From Burkholderia sp. WP9 (GTDB lineage: Bacteria; Pseudomonadota; Gammaproteobacteria; Burkholderiales; Burkholderiaceae): a stretch of DNA of 64,000 bases. The notes beneath the pieces are model-generated. The model did not search any database, was not told where the DNA came from, and worked only from the letters and a program-made list of their open reading frames with translations. Of this stretch, positions 1-9,171 are shown piece by piece. The stretch lies in contig NZ_FNTG01000001.1 in NCBI RefSeq assembly GCF_900104795.1, positions 310,001-374,000 on the forward strand, given 5' to 3'. Position numbers and translations under genes: made by a program. Each line of letters begins with the position of its first letter. Position 1 is the first letter of the stretch.

Positions 1-2
1 TG

Positions 3-212
3 GTGGCGTCGCAGGACGCCGAGTTGCAGCACACCGTCAACGATGCGCTGCAACTCGCCCAGCAGGCGCCGACCATGACCATGAACGAGATGAGCGCGGG
101 CACGATCCGCATGACGCTCGAACTCGCCAGCACGCAACTCGACCTGGAAGCGAAGATGGGCGTGGTGGATTCGTCGAAGTCGGCGATCGAAACGCTGATG
201 AAGAACCAGTAG
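3..212 (+). CDS. sctI: Type III secretion inner-rod protein HrpB2/SctI, C-terminal part (cut by window edge)
   Basis: The reading frame is open to the left edge and gives 69 residues before the stop. The polar, helical sequence ending in SAIETLMKNQ, rich in Ala, Gln, Met and Thr, fits the C-terminus of HrpB2, the proposed inner rod of Hrp2-family injectisomes, which is normally about 130 residues. The GTG at base 3 is simply the first in-frame start-like codon and is not taken as the true start. It is followed directly by sctJ, as in the Ralstonia order hrpB2-hrcJ-hrpB4-hrpB5-hrcN-hrpB7-hrcT. The assignment rests on the tail sequence plus synteny. Confidence 0.75.
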   Translation: MASQDAELQHTVNDALQLAQQAPTMTMNEMSAGTIRMTLELASTQLDLEAKMGVVDSSKSAIETLMKNQ

Positions 213-271
213 CTCACCTGCGCACGCCACCCCGCCGGTGGCGCAGCGCCTGCGCGAACCCTGAGCACTCG

Positions 272-1156
272 ATGCGAGACGCCGCCACCATGTTCGACCG
301 CCTGCCGATTCGCCGCCGCGCCACACCGTTCGTCTGCGTGCTCGCGTTGTGCGTGCTGCTGAGCGGCTGCAAGAAAGAGCTGTACGGCAACCTGTCCGAG
401 CAGGACGTCAACGAGATGGTGGTCGCGCTGCTGGAGCGCGGCGTGGATGCGTCGAAAGATACGTCGGATGCGGGCAAGACCTGGTCGCTCGACGTCGACG
501 ACGCGCAGATGGTGCGTGCGATGGAAGTGCTGCGCGCGCGCGGTCTGCCGCACAACAAGTTCGACGACCTCGGCGCGCTGTTCAAGAAAGACGGTCTGGT
601 CTCGACGCCGACCGAGGAGCGCGTGCGCTTTATCTACGGCACCTCGCAGGAGTTGTCGTCGACCTTGTCGAAGATCGACGGCGTGCTGGTCGCACGCGTG
701 CAGATCGTGTTGCCGAACAACGACCCGCTGGCGCAGACCATCAAGCCTTCGTCGGCGGCGGTGTTCATCAAATATCGGCGCGACTCGGACATTGGCGCGC
801 TGGTGCCGCAGATCAAGACGCTCGTCATGCATAGCGTGGAAGGGCTCACCTACGATCAGGTCAGCGTGACGGCGGTCGCGGCGGACCCGGTCGAATACTC
901 GCAACTGCCGCAGAGCAATGGCATGCCGGCGTGGCTGATGGGTGTGTTGGCCGGCGTGGTCGTGCTCGTCGCGACCGCGCTGCTGGTGCTCGCGCGCCGT
1001 GGCGTACTGGCGGGGCGGCCGGGCGGTAAGACGGGCGGCGAAACGGGCGGCAAAACGGGCAGTGCTGCGACGGGGGGCCATGCAGCGGGCGAACCCGCGA
1101 GCGGCCGCATGGCTGGATTGCTCGCGCGCTTGCGCCGTCTGCGCCCCGCGAACTGA
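272..1156 (+). CDS. sctJ: Type III secretion inner-membrane ring lipoprotein SctJ (HrcJ)
   Basis: SctJ forms the inner of the two inner-membrane rings of the injectisome basal body. The 294-residue product has a basic N-terminus, a hydrophobic signal and a lipobox (LLSGC, Cys33), so it should be a lipoprotein. The two periplasmic ring-building domains follow, with the family segment ELYGNLSEQDVNEM directly after the lipobox. One transmembrane helix at about residues 221-243 and a short basic cytoplasmic tail complete it. The tail has a Gly/Lys/Thr-rich low-complexity stretch. Start: ATG 272 is used, but no clear ribosome binding site is seen, and ATG 290 also leaves a complete signal peptide. 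Confidence 0.93.
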   Translation: MRDAATMFDRLPIRRRATPFVCVLALCVLLSGCKKELYGNLSEQDVNEMVVALLERGVDASKDTSDAGKTWSLDVDDAQMVRAMEVLRARGLPHNKFDDLGALFKKDGLVSTPTEERVRFIYGTSQELSSTLSKIDGVLVARVQIVLPNNDPLAQTIKPSSAAVFIKYRRDSDIGALVPQIKTLVMHSVEGLTYDQVSVTAVAADPVEYSQLPQSNGMPAWLMGVLAGVVVLVATALLVLARRGVLAGRPGGKTGGETGGKTGSAATGGHAAGEPASGRMAGLLARLRRLRPAN

Positions 1157-1174
1157 TCCGGCGAAGCGGCTGCG

Positions 1175-1960
1175 ATGAACGCCCCGACCGATTTGCCTTT
1201 CATGCGGGTGGCCGCGGCGCTCGACTGCTATCGCCGCAACCTTGCGAGCGTGGCGCGCTGGGCCGATCCGTCCTGGAGCGCCGCCTTGCTCGGCGCCAAT
1301 GCGGTGCAGTTGCAACACTGGCAGGGCGCGCTCGAGCGTGCCGGCGCAGCAGCCGTCGAAGCCTGTTCCCATGCCCTCGCCGATGCCGCCGGCGTCAGGC
1401 CGCCTGCGTTCGCCTCGCTGACTCATGCCGCGCTGAAGCCCTCGCCCGCGGGCACGGCTCAGCCCAATGCGGTGCTGCTCGACGTGCTGCCGGCCGGTCG
1501 CTCGCTCCAGGTTCTGCGCATGCGCGCATTGTCGTTCCGGCGCGCCGAGGTGCGCCGCTTGATCGACAAGCGCACGCGATCGCAACTCTCGGAATGGACG
1601 GGTGTGGGCATCGACCGCCTCACTCAGGACGCCCATCTCGCCGATGCGCCCGATATCGCACGATTGGCCGCGCGGGCGGCGATGCCGCCGTTGACGGCAC
1701 TGGATGCCGGCACGCTGGCGGCGGAAGGCTGTGCGTTGCTCCTGCGTGACCTGGGCCGGGTCAACGCAGCAAACGGTGCAGGCAGTGCGAACGACAGCAT
1801 GCGTGTGGCGTTTCCCTTGCTGAGGCTCGCGTTGCCGCGCGCGCTGCTCACGCCGGCATGGCTCGCGTGCGTGCCCGACGAGCTCGACGCGCCCGGTTCC
1901 GCCAGGCTATTCGCGCGTCTATCCGATCTGCTACCGGAGTTTGCATGGCTATTTGGTTGA
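1175..1960 (+). CDS. sctK: Type III secretion cytosolic platform protein HrpB4 (SctK family)
   Basis: This is a soluble 261-residue, Ala- and Leu-rich protein with no signal or membrane segment. It lies between sctJ and sctL, exactly where hrpB4 lies in Ralstonia and Xanthomonas. SctK-type proteins connect the cytosolic sorting platform to the inner ring. The start MNAPTDLPFMRVAAALDCYRRNLASVA and a tryptophan-containing segment about 20 residues further on agree with HrpB4 proteins. The coding region starts 18 bases after the sctJ stop and overlaps the sctL start by 16 bases, so translation is probably coupled. Primary sequence in this family is poorly conserved, so part of the confidence comes from position. 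Confidence 0.8.
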   Translation: MNAPTDLPFMRVAAALDCYRRNLASVARWADPSWSAALLGANAVQLQHWQGALERAGAAAVEACSHALADAAGVRPPAFASLTHAALKPSPAGTAQPNAVLLDVLPAGRSLQVLRMRALSFRRAEVRRLIDKRTRSQLSEWTGVGIDRLTQDAHLADAPDIARLAARAAMPPLTALDAGTLAAEGCALLLRDLGRVNAANGAGSANDSMRVAFPLLRLALPRALLTPAWLACVPDELDAPGSARLFARLSDLLPEFAWLFG

Positions 1961-2766
1961 AGCACGCGCGCTCCGCCCTGGGCGATATCGACGTCTGTGG
2001 TTCGTCAGCCCGGGTCGGCGCGGCCGCCGATGTGATTCCCCGTGCGACCTTCGGCGAACTGGTCTCGATCGATGCGGCGTATGCGGCGCTCGCCGCCGAT
2101 CGCGATGCGCTGCTTGCGAGCGCGCGCGAGGAGGCGGCGAGCATCGTCGACGCGGGGCATGCGCGGGCCGCGGCCATCGCCGAACAGGCGCAGCGCGAAT
2201 ACGACACCGCCAGCGAGCAGGGCTATCGCGACGGCTGCGACCGCGCGCTCGCCGACTGGATGCAGCGTCTCGCCGACGTCGCGGACGCGCAGAGCCAGTT
2301 GCAGATCCGCATGCGCGAGCGGCTCGCGCAGATCGTCGCGTCGGCGGTCGAGCAGATCGTGCGCGTGGAGCGGCACGAGGCATTGTTCGAGCGGGCGCTC
2401 GCCACCGTCGACCGCATCGTGGAAGGCGCGACCTACCTGCGTGTCGCGGTCCACCCCGACGACTATGCCGAGGCCAAGGCCACCTTCGACCGGCTTGCCT
2501 CGCGCTGGCGCGATCTCGGTCAGCCCATACCGCTTTCGGTGATGGCGGACAAGCGGCTCGAGCCCGGCAGTTGCGTGTGCGAGTCCGACTTCGGCACCGT
2601 CGACGCGAGCCTCGATACGCAATTGCGCGCGATGCGCAGCGCCGTGTCGCGCGCGCTGAAACGCTCGGTGGAAGAAGCCGATGCCCAGGGTGAAGAGCGG
2701 GCGCGCGTCGATGCGGATAACGACGCCGACGACTACGAGAGTCGCGCTGACGGGGAAGCGGCATGA
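1945..2766 (+). CDS. sctL: Type III secretion stator protein HrpB5/SctL
   Basis: SctL binds and regulates the SctN ATPase and links it to the sorting platform, comparable to FliH. From ATG 1945 the protein has 273 residues. It has a long Ala/Glu/Arg-rich helical region (about residues 45-130) typical of the FliH/SctL coiled coil, and a C-terminal domain containing the segment LRVAVHPDDY. An in-frame ATG exists at 1858, but the extra residues would be an Arg-rich stretch that is the out-of-frame copy of the sctK end. ATG 1945 has CGGAG upstream and is preferred. The stop overlaps the sctN start (ATGA). The acidic tail (DADNDADD) is unusual. Confidence 0.9.
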   Translation: MAIWLKHARSALGDIDVCGSSARVGAAADVIPRATFGELVSIDAAYAALAADRDALLASAREEAASIVDAGHARAAAIAEQAQREYDTASEQGYRDGCDRALADWMQRLADVADAQSQLQIRMRERLAQIVASAVEQIVRVERHEALFERALATVDRIVEGATYLRVAVHPDDYAEAKATFDRLASRWRDLGQPIPLSVMADKRLEPGSCVCESDFGTVDASLDTQLRAMRSAVSRALKRSVEEADAQGEERARVDADNDADDYESRADGEAA

Positions 2767-4112
2767 GCACGCCGTGGTTCACCCGGACGATCGATTTCGA
2801 CCGGCTTACCGACGAGATCGAACGCGAGATTCTTGCTGTTCCGGGCGTGACGCGCACCGGCAAAGTACTGGAGGCGATCGGCACGCTGATCAAGGTAGCC
2901 GGTCTCGATCTGTCGCTCGGCGAGTTGTGCGAATTGCGCGCGCCGAACGGAACGTTGCTTCAGCATGCCGAGGTGATCGGCTTCACACGCGAGGTCGCGC
3001 TGCTCTCGCCGTTCTCGCGCCTCGAAAACATTTCGCGCTCGACTCAGGTAATCGGTCTCGGCCGCTCGCTCGCGGTGAAAGTCGGCGACATGTTGCTCGG
3101 CCGCGTGATCGACAGTCTCGGCGAACCCGTGGATGGCGGCCCCCCGATTCGTTCCGACACGCTGCGGCCGATTTTCGCGGCGCCCCCCGATCCGATGAGC
3201 CGCCGCATGATCGAGGCGCCGTTGCCGACCGGCGTGCGCGCCGTCGACGCGATGATGACGCTCGCCGAGGGCCAGCGTATGGGCATTTTCGCGCCGGCCG
3301 GCGTCGGCAAGAGCACCTTGCTCGGCATGTTCGCGCGCGGCGCTTCGTGCGACGTCAACGTGATCGCGCTGATCGGCGAGCGCGGTCGCGAAGTGCGCGA
3401 GTTCGTCGAGCTGATTCTCGGACCCGAGGGCATGGCGCGCTCGGTCGTGGTATGCGCGACCTCGGATCGTTCGTCGATGGAGCGCGCCAAGGCGGCCTAC
3501 GTCGCGACCGCGATTGCCGAGTACTTTCGTGACCGCGGTCAGCGCGTGCTGCTGATGATGGATTCGCTGACGCGCTTCGCGCGCGCCGGCCGCGAGATCG
3601 GTCTTGCGGCCGGCGAGCCGCCCGCAAGACGCGGCTTCCCGCCGTCCATCTTCGCCGAATTGCCGCGCTTGCTGGAACGCGCGGGGATGGGTGAGACCGG
3701 CTCGATCACCGCGCTCTACACGGTGCTCGCCGAAGACGACAGCGGCAGCGACCCGATCGCCGAAGAAGTGCGCGGCATTCTCGACGGCCACATGATTCTC
3801 TCGCGCGAGATCGCGGCGAAGAACCAGTACCCCGCGATCGACGTGCTCGGTAGTTTGTCGCGCGTCATGCCGCAGGTCGTGCCGGACGCCTACGTGCAGG
3901 CTGCGGCACGGATTCGCGAACTGATGGCGAAGCATCGCGAGGTGGAGATGCTGTTGCAGATCGGCGAGTATCAGCCCGGCTCCAATCCGCTCGCCGACGA
4001 AGCCATCGGCAAGGCCGATGCGATCAGGGCGTTTCTGTCGCAGCGCACCGGCGACTACGCCACGCCGGGCGATACCGAAGCGCTGCTGTACGAATTGAGC
4101 GGGCTCGGCTGA
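2763..4112 (+). CDS. sctN: Type III secretion system ATPase SctN (HrcN)
   Basis: This is the hexameric F1-like ATPase at the base of the injectisome, which releases chaperones and unfolds substrates. The 449-residue length is normal for the family. The Walker A loop is APAGVGKST (residues 177-185, Lys183), the Walker B strand is VLLMMD ending at Asp267, and the segment YPAIDVLGSLSRVMPQ is typical of type III and flagellar ATPases. The start codon overlaps the sctL stop by four bases and the stop overlaps the sctO start by one base, so the gene sits in a tightly coupled operon. No unusual features were noted. Confidence 0.97.
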   Translation: MSTPWFTRTIDFDRLTDEIEREILAVPGVTRTGKVLEAIGTLIKVAGLDLSLGELCELRAPNGTLLQHAEVIGFTREVALLSPFSRLENISRSTQVIGLGRSLAVKVGDMLLGRVIDSLGEPVDGGPPIRSDTLRPIFAAPPDPMSRRMIEAPLPTGVRAVDAMMTLAEGQRMGIFAPAGVGKSTLLGMFARGASCDVNVIALIGERGREVREFVELILGPEGMARSVVVCATSDRSSMERAKAAYVATAIAEYFRDRGQRVLLMMDSLTRFARAGREIGLAAGEPPARRGFPPSIFAELPRLLERAGMGETGSITALYTVLAEDDSGSDPIAEEVRGILDGHMILSREIAAKNQYPAIDVLGSLSRVMPQVVPDAYVQAAARIRELMAKHREVEMLLQIGEYQPGSNPLADEAIGKADAIRAFLSQRTGDYATPGDTEALLYELSGLG

Positions 4113-4639
4113 TGGCCGCAGGATCGATGGGCATGCAGCAGCGGCGCATCGTCGCGCTCGAGCGATCGTGCACGCGGCGCCGGCGTCTGGACGAAACCTT
4201 GCGCGCAACGCTCGCGGCGCAGCGCAATGTGCAACTTCAACTCGAAGCCGCGCGTGATGCCAAGGCCGAGCGACACGCGCACGAGGCTGGCGTGCTGCAG
4301 TTCTACCAGCATCGCATGGACGGCATGATGACGGGCAGCGAGCCGTTCTCGCTCGACGATCTGAACAACTGCCGTTTGTATATCGGCGTGGTGAGCGACC
4401 GGTTGCGCCTACTCGAAACGGAACTCGCGCAGGCCGAAGCCGCGGTAAAGAGCAATAGCGCCGCGATCGCGCAGACGCAACGCGACATCGCGCTGAATCA
4501 AGGCCGCATCGATTTATGCGGCGAGCGGATTCGCGACATTCGCCGCGTTCAGGACAATGCCGCCAGCGACGCGAGCGACGAGGAGGCTGAAGAAACCGCG
4601 CTGGCGCGACGTTTTCAGGCGCGCGGAGCGCACCCATGA
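4112..4639 (+). CDS. sctO: Type III secretion central stalk protein HrpB7/SctO
   Basis: SctO-type proteins form the coiled-coil stalk between the ATPase and the export gate, comparable to FliJ. The 175-residue product is almost wholly helical, charged and low in aromatic residues, with heptad-like Leu/Ala spacing over about residues 15-155 and an acidic patch (DEEAEE) near the end. The position between sctN and sctT matches hrpB7. Start ATG 4112 overlaps the sctN stop, and the stop overlaps the sctT start by four bases. Sequence conservation in this family is low, so the call combines fold-like composition with synteny. Confidence 0.82.
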   Translation: MAAGSMGMQQRRIVALERSCTRRRRLDETLRATLAAQRNVQLQLEAARDAKAERHAHEAGVLQFYQHRMDGMMTGSEPFSLDDLNNCRLYIGVVSDRLRLLETELAQAEAAVKSNSAAIAQTQRDIALNQGRIDLCGERIRDIRRVQDNAASDASDEEAEETALARRFQARGAHP

Positions 4640-5517
4640 ACGACATCTTTTCCGCGCTGCCGCAACTCGGCACGCTGCTCGTCGGCTACATCACGTTGAT
4701 CGGCGTGTGCTCGCTGCGCCTGTTCATCGTGATGTTCATCTTCCCGCCGACCGCGGACGGTTTGCTGCAAGGCGTGGTGCGCAATGCCGTGGTCGTGCTG
4801 TTCAGCGCCTATGTCGCTTACGGTCAGCCCGTCGCGTTCATGCAATCGCTGCACGGCGTCATGCTGCTGGAAGTGGGGTTGCGTGAAGCGCTGATCGGAC
4901 TCGTGATCGGCTTTGCGGCCTCGGTCGTGTTCTGGGTCGCGGAGGGCGCGGGCACCTATATCGACGACCTGACCGGCTATAACAACGTGCAGATCACCAA
5001 TCCCACCCGTCAGGAGCAATCGACGCCGACCGCCACGCTGCTCGGACAGATCGCCGCCGTCGCGTTCTGGGCGCTCGGCGGCATGACCTTTCTGCTCGGC
5101 ACGCTGTACGAGTCGTATCACTGGTGGCCGATCGTGTCGGCGGGGCCGAACGTATCGAACATACTCGAATCGTTCGTGCTCACGCAGACCGACACGCTGA
5201 TGCAAACCATTGCCAAGCTCGCCGCGCCGATGATGTTCATTCTGCTGCTGGTCGATTTCGCCTTCGGCTTTGCCGCGAAGTCCGCCTCGAAGCTCGATCT
5301 GATGACACTCAGTCAGCCGGTCAAGGGCGCGGTGACGGTGTTGATGCTGGCGCTATTCGTCGGCATCTTTGTCGACCAGGTGCGCGATCAGGTGACCTTG
5401 CGCGGTCTCGAAGCGCAGTTTCGCGTACTGAACGAAAAGACGAAAACGCCGGCCCCTTCGGCGACACCGAACGCATCGAGCACGCCGAACCTTGCGACGC
5501 CGTCAGGCAAGCCTTGA
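4636..5517 (+). CDS. sctT: Type III secretion export-gate membrane protein SctT (HrcT)
   Basis: SctT is part of the SctRST export gate in the inner membrane. The 293-residue sequence has several hydrophobic segments (about residues 10-35, 40-60, 75-100, 130-160, 195-225 and 235-255) and family segments such as SLRLFIVMFIFPPT near the N-terminus and LAAPMMFILLLVDFAFGF in the second half. A Pro/Ala/Ser/Thr-rich cytoplasmic tail follows. This is the last structural gene before the activator gene. The 188 bases after its stop hold no other gene. Confidence 0.95.
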   Translation: MNDIFSALPQLGTLLVGYITLIGVCSLRLFIVMFIFPPTADGLLQGVVRNAVVVLFSAYVAYGQPVAFMQSLHGVMLLEVGLREALIGLVIGFAASVVFWVAEGAGTYIDDLTGYNNVQITNPTRQEQSTPTATLLGQIAAVAFWALGGMTFLLGTLYESYHWWPIVSAGPNVSNILESFVLTQTDTLMQTIAKLAAPMMFILLLVDFAFGFAAKSASKLDLMTLSQPVKGAVTVLMLALFVGIFVDQVRDQVTLRGLEAQFRVLNEKTKTPAPSATPNASSTPNLATPSGKP

Positions 5518-5705
5518 GCTTGCGTTGAGAATGCGTGGCGAAACGCGGCTGCGCGGCCGCATCGATGCAAAACTCAAACCTTCTCAAATGCGCCGCAAAT
5601 ATCAGATTAATTGAAACTTCGCTTCAGGCGGCTCGCTACATTGACTCCACTCGACGCATCGCGCATGTCGCCTGCGACGCGTTCCCGCACTCAGAGGAGT
5701 CGTCC

Positions 5706-7181
5706 ATGTTCTCGATGCTTTACTTCCCCGTGGTATCCGCGCTCGCGACGCCCGCACCGTCTGCTCACCCGGCATTGTCCAGCCGTTTTCTCGAGACGTT
5801 GCTCGACGGCAAGCTGAACGCCGCGAGCCAGCTCGCGAGTCGCTGGGCCGACGAAGCGGGTCACGCCGAATTCGCCCCGCATGCGCTGCAACTGCACGCC
5901 GACATGCAACTGATGCTCGGCATCGAAGTCGAGGCCGAGGAGAACTACCGTCGTTCGCAAAAGCTGAGTCGCTCGTCCAAGCATGCCATTCGTACCGCGT
6001 CGTGCCGCAACGCCGCCTGGCAGGCGTTTTTCCGGCATCGCCTCGGCACAGCGCTGGCGTGCTTTTCACGTGTGGCCGATGAGCCCGGCATCGAACCGGC
6101 GCGCGCCGTGGAAGCGCACTTCGGCATTGTCTGCGTGCTCTACGAACTGGGCCGCACGAGCGAAGCCGTCGACGCCATCGACGATCTCGTTGAACGGGTG
6201 GAGCGCGATCTCGACGATGCAGCGGGTCATTGGCACGCGTTGCTCGGCACGCTGCGCTTCGACCTCGCCGTGCAGATGGAAGTGCGTAACGCGACGGCGT
6301 TGCGCGATCATGTCTACTGGCAATCGGGCTTGTCGAGCGAACGCGTGCCGCGGCCGGGCCGGGGTGCCGATGCAAGCGTGGACAGTCTCGCGCGCGCGGT
6401 GTTCGGCGTACGCTCGCCGCTGCTGCGCGCGCGCATCGACTACCTGCAGCAACTGCGTCTGGCCGCCTGCGCGGATCGTGACGCGATCGGCGCATTGCAG
6501 CAGCATCTGCACTGGTCGCGCGAGCAGGGAATCGGCGACTATCAGCGCACGCTGCGCCTTGAAATCGCGCTGGCGACGCTGGCGGGCGCGGCGCCTCATC
6601 TGGCCTGCTCGATTCTCGAACCGCTGCATCAGATCGGCCGCAACGGCACCACCGGCCACCGTCAGCTCGAATATCTCTACTGCAGCGCCAAAACGCGCCA
6701 GGCCGAAGGCCGCGCGCAGGAGTCGCTGCAACTCTATAGCCGCTATGCGCTCGTGGCCATGCAATGCCTGCGCGAAGATTCGCAAACGCGCGCGCCGTTC
6801 CTGCAGCGCGGCGCGAAGGCCTCGCCCCAGCTCGACGATGTCGGCGCGCGTCTGCCTGCCAAGTATCGCCGCGCGTACAGCTACGTGCTCGACAACCTCG
6901 ACCGGCGTGATCTGTCGGTCCGCGAAGTAGCGGCCGAGATCGGCGTGACCGAGCGCGCGTTGCAAAGCGCGTTCAAGAATTTCCTCGGCCTGTCGCCGAC
7001 CGAACTGATCCGGCGCCAACGCATGGAGCGGATTCGCGCGGAACTCACCGACCGGTCGTATTCGAGCGATCGCGGCGTGTTGGGCGCCGCGAGTAAATGG
7101 GGCGTGCAAAACCGCTCGACGCTCGTCAACGGTTATCGCAAGCAGTTTCATGAAGCGCCGTCCGAGACGCTCGAACGATAG
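5706..7181 (+). CDS. hrpB: AraC-family activator of type III secretion, HrpB class
   Basis: HrpB-class proteins (Ralstonia HrpB, Xanthomonas HrpX) bind hrpII/PIP-type elements and switch on the secretion and effector genes. From ATG 5706 the protein has 491 residues, close to the ~477 of Ralstonia HrpB. A large Ala/Leu/Arg-rich helical N-terminal region, which looks TPR-like (YRRSQKLSRSSKHAIR), is followed by a C-terminal AraC DNA-binding domain. The first helix-turn-helix reads LSVREVAAEIGVTERALQSAFKNFLGLSP. The start is chosen for GAGGAG directly upstream; a GTG further upstream at 5535 has no such support. The gene sits between sctT and sctC. No hrpII box is visible in front of it, so its own control, perhaps through HrpG, is inferred. 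Confidence 0.9.
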   Translation: MFSMLYFPVVSALATPAPSAHPALSSRFLETLLDGKLNAASQLASRWADEAGHAEFAPHALQLHADMQLMLGIEVEAEENYRRSQKLSRSSKHAIRTASCRNAAWQAFFRHRLGTALACFSRVADEPGIEPARAVEAHFGIVCVLYELGRTSEAVDAIDDLVERVERDLDDAAGHWHALLGTLRFDLAVQMEVRNATALRDHVYWQSGLSSERVPRPGRGADASVDSLARAVFGVRSPLLRARIDYLQQLRLAACADRDAIGALQQHLHWSREQGIGDYQRTLRLEIALATLAGAAPHLACSILEPLHQIGRNGTTGHRQLEYLYCSAKTRQAEGRAQESLQLYSRYALVAMQCLREDSQTRAPFLQRGAKASPQLDDVGARLPAKYRRAYSYVLDNLDRRDLSVREVAAEIGVTERALQSAFKNFLGLSPTELIRRQRMERIRAELTDRSYSSDRGVLGAASKWGVQNRSTLVNGYRKQFHEAPSETLER

Positions 7182-7267
7182 CGCCGCCGCGCTTGCGGCA
7201 CGGGTTGCTGCTCCGGTTGCGCTGCGGCGCTCGCGGTTTTTTCCATCACCCTCACACAGTCGACTCC

Positions 7268-9049
7268 ATGAAATCGAAGACGCTGTTCTGCGCCGCGTGG
7301 CTCGCGGCGTCCCTCACGTTGAGCACGCTGCAACCCGCCAGTGCGGCGCCCGTGCGGTGGCGCGGTACGACGGTGCATATCGCCGTCGAAGGCAAGGATC
7401 TCAAAGACGTGCTGCGCGATTTCACCGCGAGCCAGGGCGTGGCCGCGTCGATCGCGGGCAATGTTCAGGGCGCGGTGACGGGCCGCTTCGACATGTCGCC
7501 GCAGCGCTTTCTCGACACGCTGGCGTCGACGTTCGGTTTCGTCTGGTTCTATGACGGCAGCGTGCTGTCGATCAGCAGCGCCAACGACGTCACCCACCAG
7601 GTGATCAAGCTCGATCACGCATCCGCTTCCGATCTGCGAGCAGCGTTGCATACCATGAGTGTCGACGACGCGCGCTTCCCGGTCGTATACGACGAGAGCG
7701 CGGGCACGGCGATCGTCAACGGTCCGCCGCAGTATGTGCAGATGGTGAGCGAGATCGCAAAACGCCTCGACGACAATGCGAGCCGCCGCAGCGGCTCGGT
7801 GATTCGCGTGTTCAAGCTCAAGCACGCATGGGCCGCCGATCACAAGGTGCAGATCGACGGCAACACGATCACCGTGCCGGGTGTGGCCACCGTGCTGTCG
7901 AACATGTATCACGCCAGGCAGGAGAAGGGCGGCGGTCAGTCGCAGACCTCGGTAGCGCCGAACATGCAGCGCGTGCCGGCCATGAACGACGTGGGCGGAG
8001 GCAATAGCGGCGGCGGCCAGCTGAACCCGCCGTTGCCGCCCAATATGGCCGACGGCCAGGGTGGGGCGCTCGGCGGGCTGGTCGGCAATGCGCAGCCGTC
8101 CAACTACGGCAGCACCGGCAACGTCGGCTACGCGAATGCGCCTGGCGCTTCGCAGACGAGCCCGCCAAGCGGCGGCGATCTGACCTTGCCGATCATGCAG
8201 CCCGATCCGACCACCAACTCGGTGCTGATCCGCGATACGCCGCAGCGCATCGACCAGTACGCTTCGCTGATCGATCAGCTCGACACGCGACCCAAGCTGA
8301 TCGAGATCGAAGCGCACATCATTGAAATCGACGACGACGTGCTCGCGCAAATCGGCGTGGACTGGCGCGCGCATAACAGTCATCTCGACTTCCAGACCGG
8401 TACCGGAACCTATCAGCAGAACAGCTACGCGAACGGCTCGATCAACCCGAACTTCGGCACCACGACACTCGCCGACGGCACCACGGTGGTCTCAGCGACA
8501 CCGGTCGGCGCCTCGATTACCGCCGTGCTCGGCGATGCGGGGCGTTATCTGATGGCGCGCGTCAACGCGTTGCAGACCACCTCGAAGGCAAAGATCGATG
8601 CGTCGCCGAAGGTCGCCACGCTCGACAACGTCGAAGCCGTAATGGACAACAAGACCAAGTTCTTCGTGCGTGTGTCCGGTTATACATCGGCGGATCTGTA
8701 CAGCGTGTCGACCGGCGTCTCGCTGCGTGTGCTGCCGATGGTCGTGCAGGAGGACGGCCAGATGCGCATCAAGCTCGAAGTGCATATCGAAGACGGTCAG
8801 CTCACCGGCCAGCAGGTCGACAACATTCCGGTCATCACCAGCAGCGAGATCAATACGCAGGCCTTTGTCGGCCAGGGCGAGAGCCTGTTGATCGCCGGCT
8901 ATAGCGTGGACAACAACTCGAACGGCGTGACCGGCGTGCCGGGCTTATCGAAAATTCCGCTGATCGGCGCACTGTTCCGCTACAACAACGATGAGCGCTC
9001 GCATATGGAACGCGTCTTTCTGTTGTCGCCGCGAGTGCTGGATCTGTAA
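7268..9049 (+). CDS. sctC: Type III secretion outer-membrane secretin SctC (HrcC)
   Basis: SctC forms the outer-membrane ring channel. From ATG 7268 the protein has 593 residues. It has a cleavable signal peptide (residues 1-27, ending ASA-AP), an N0-type domain (VHIAVEGKDLKDVLRDF) and ring-building domains (VIKLDHASASDLRAAL). A Gly/Asn/Pro-rich linker (about 230-300) leads to the C-terminal secretin domain with the signature VPGLSKIPLIGALFR near the end. It follows hrpB after 86 bases and is probably co-transcribed. An upstream in-frame start at 7193 would bury the signal peptide and is rejected. No lipobox is present, so a pilotin-independent or unidentified assembly route is implied. Confidence 0.95.
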   Translation: MKSKTLFCAAWLAASLTLSTLQPASAAPVRWRGTTVHIAVEGKDLKDVLRDFTASQGVAASIAGNVQGAVTGRFDMSPQRFLDTLASTFGFVWFYDGSVLSISSANDVTHQVIKLDHASASDLRAALHTMSVDDARFPVVYDESAGTAIVNGPPQYVQMVSEIAKRLDDNASRRSGSVIRVFKLKHAWAADHKVQIDGNTITVPGVATVLSNMYHARQEKGGGQSQTSVAPNMQRVPAMNDVGGGNSGGGQLNPPLPPNMADGQGGALGGLVGNAQPSNYGSTGNVGYANAPGASQTSPPSGGDLTLPIMQPDPTTNSVLIRDTPQRIDQYASLIDQLDTRPKLIEIEAHIIEIDDDVLAQIGVDWRAHNSHLDFQTGTGTYQQNSYANGSINPNFGTTTLADGTTVVSATPVGASITAVLGDAGRYLMARVNALQTTSKAKIDASPKVATLDNVEAVMDNKTKFFVRVSGYTSADLYSVSTGVSLRVLPMVVQEDGQMRIKLEVHIEDGQLTGQQVDNIPVITSSEINTQAFVGQGESLLIAGYSVDNNSNGVTGVPGLSKIPLIGALFRYNNDERSHMERVFLLSPRVLDL

Positions 9050-9071
9050 TCGGAAGGCCGCTGCTGAACGC

Positions 9072-9113
9072 GGGGGCACGTGGGGCGTCAAGTTCGACGT
9101 CGTAAGTGCCCCC
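9072..9113. other. Inverted repeat between convergent sctC and hrpG
   Basis: GGGGGCAC at 9072-9079 pairs perfectly with GTGCCCCC at 9106-9113 across a 26-base loop that itself contains the palindrome GACGTC. It lies in the 122-base gap between two convergent stop codons, where a terminator is expected. There is no T-run on either side, so a classical intrinsic terminator is not shown. Confidence 0.35.
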
Positions 9114-9171
9114 ACTTGCGATTGGCACACCCGCTTTCCTCAGCGGTGGTGTGCGTCCCTTTGCCCGTGCA

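Noticed and set aside
1858..1944. Upstream start for SctL at 1858
   Set aside because: The added residues are an Arg-rich shadow of the sctK 3' end. ATG 1945 has a ribosome binding site and gives the usual family length.
2733..4673. A 646-codon open frame on the minus strand across sctN and sctO
   Set aside because: It is the antisense shadow of well-identified type III genes, Arg/His-rich and without any family signature. High GC keeps such frames open.
5611..5642. Sigma-70 promoter TTGAAA / TACATT in front of hrpB
   Set aside because: The spacing is 20 bases, longer than the usual 16-18, and no second feature supports it.
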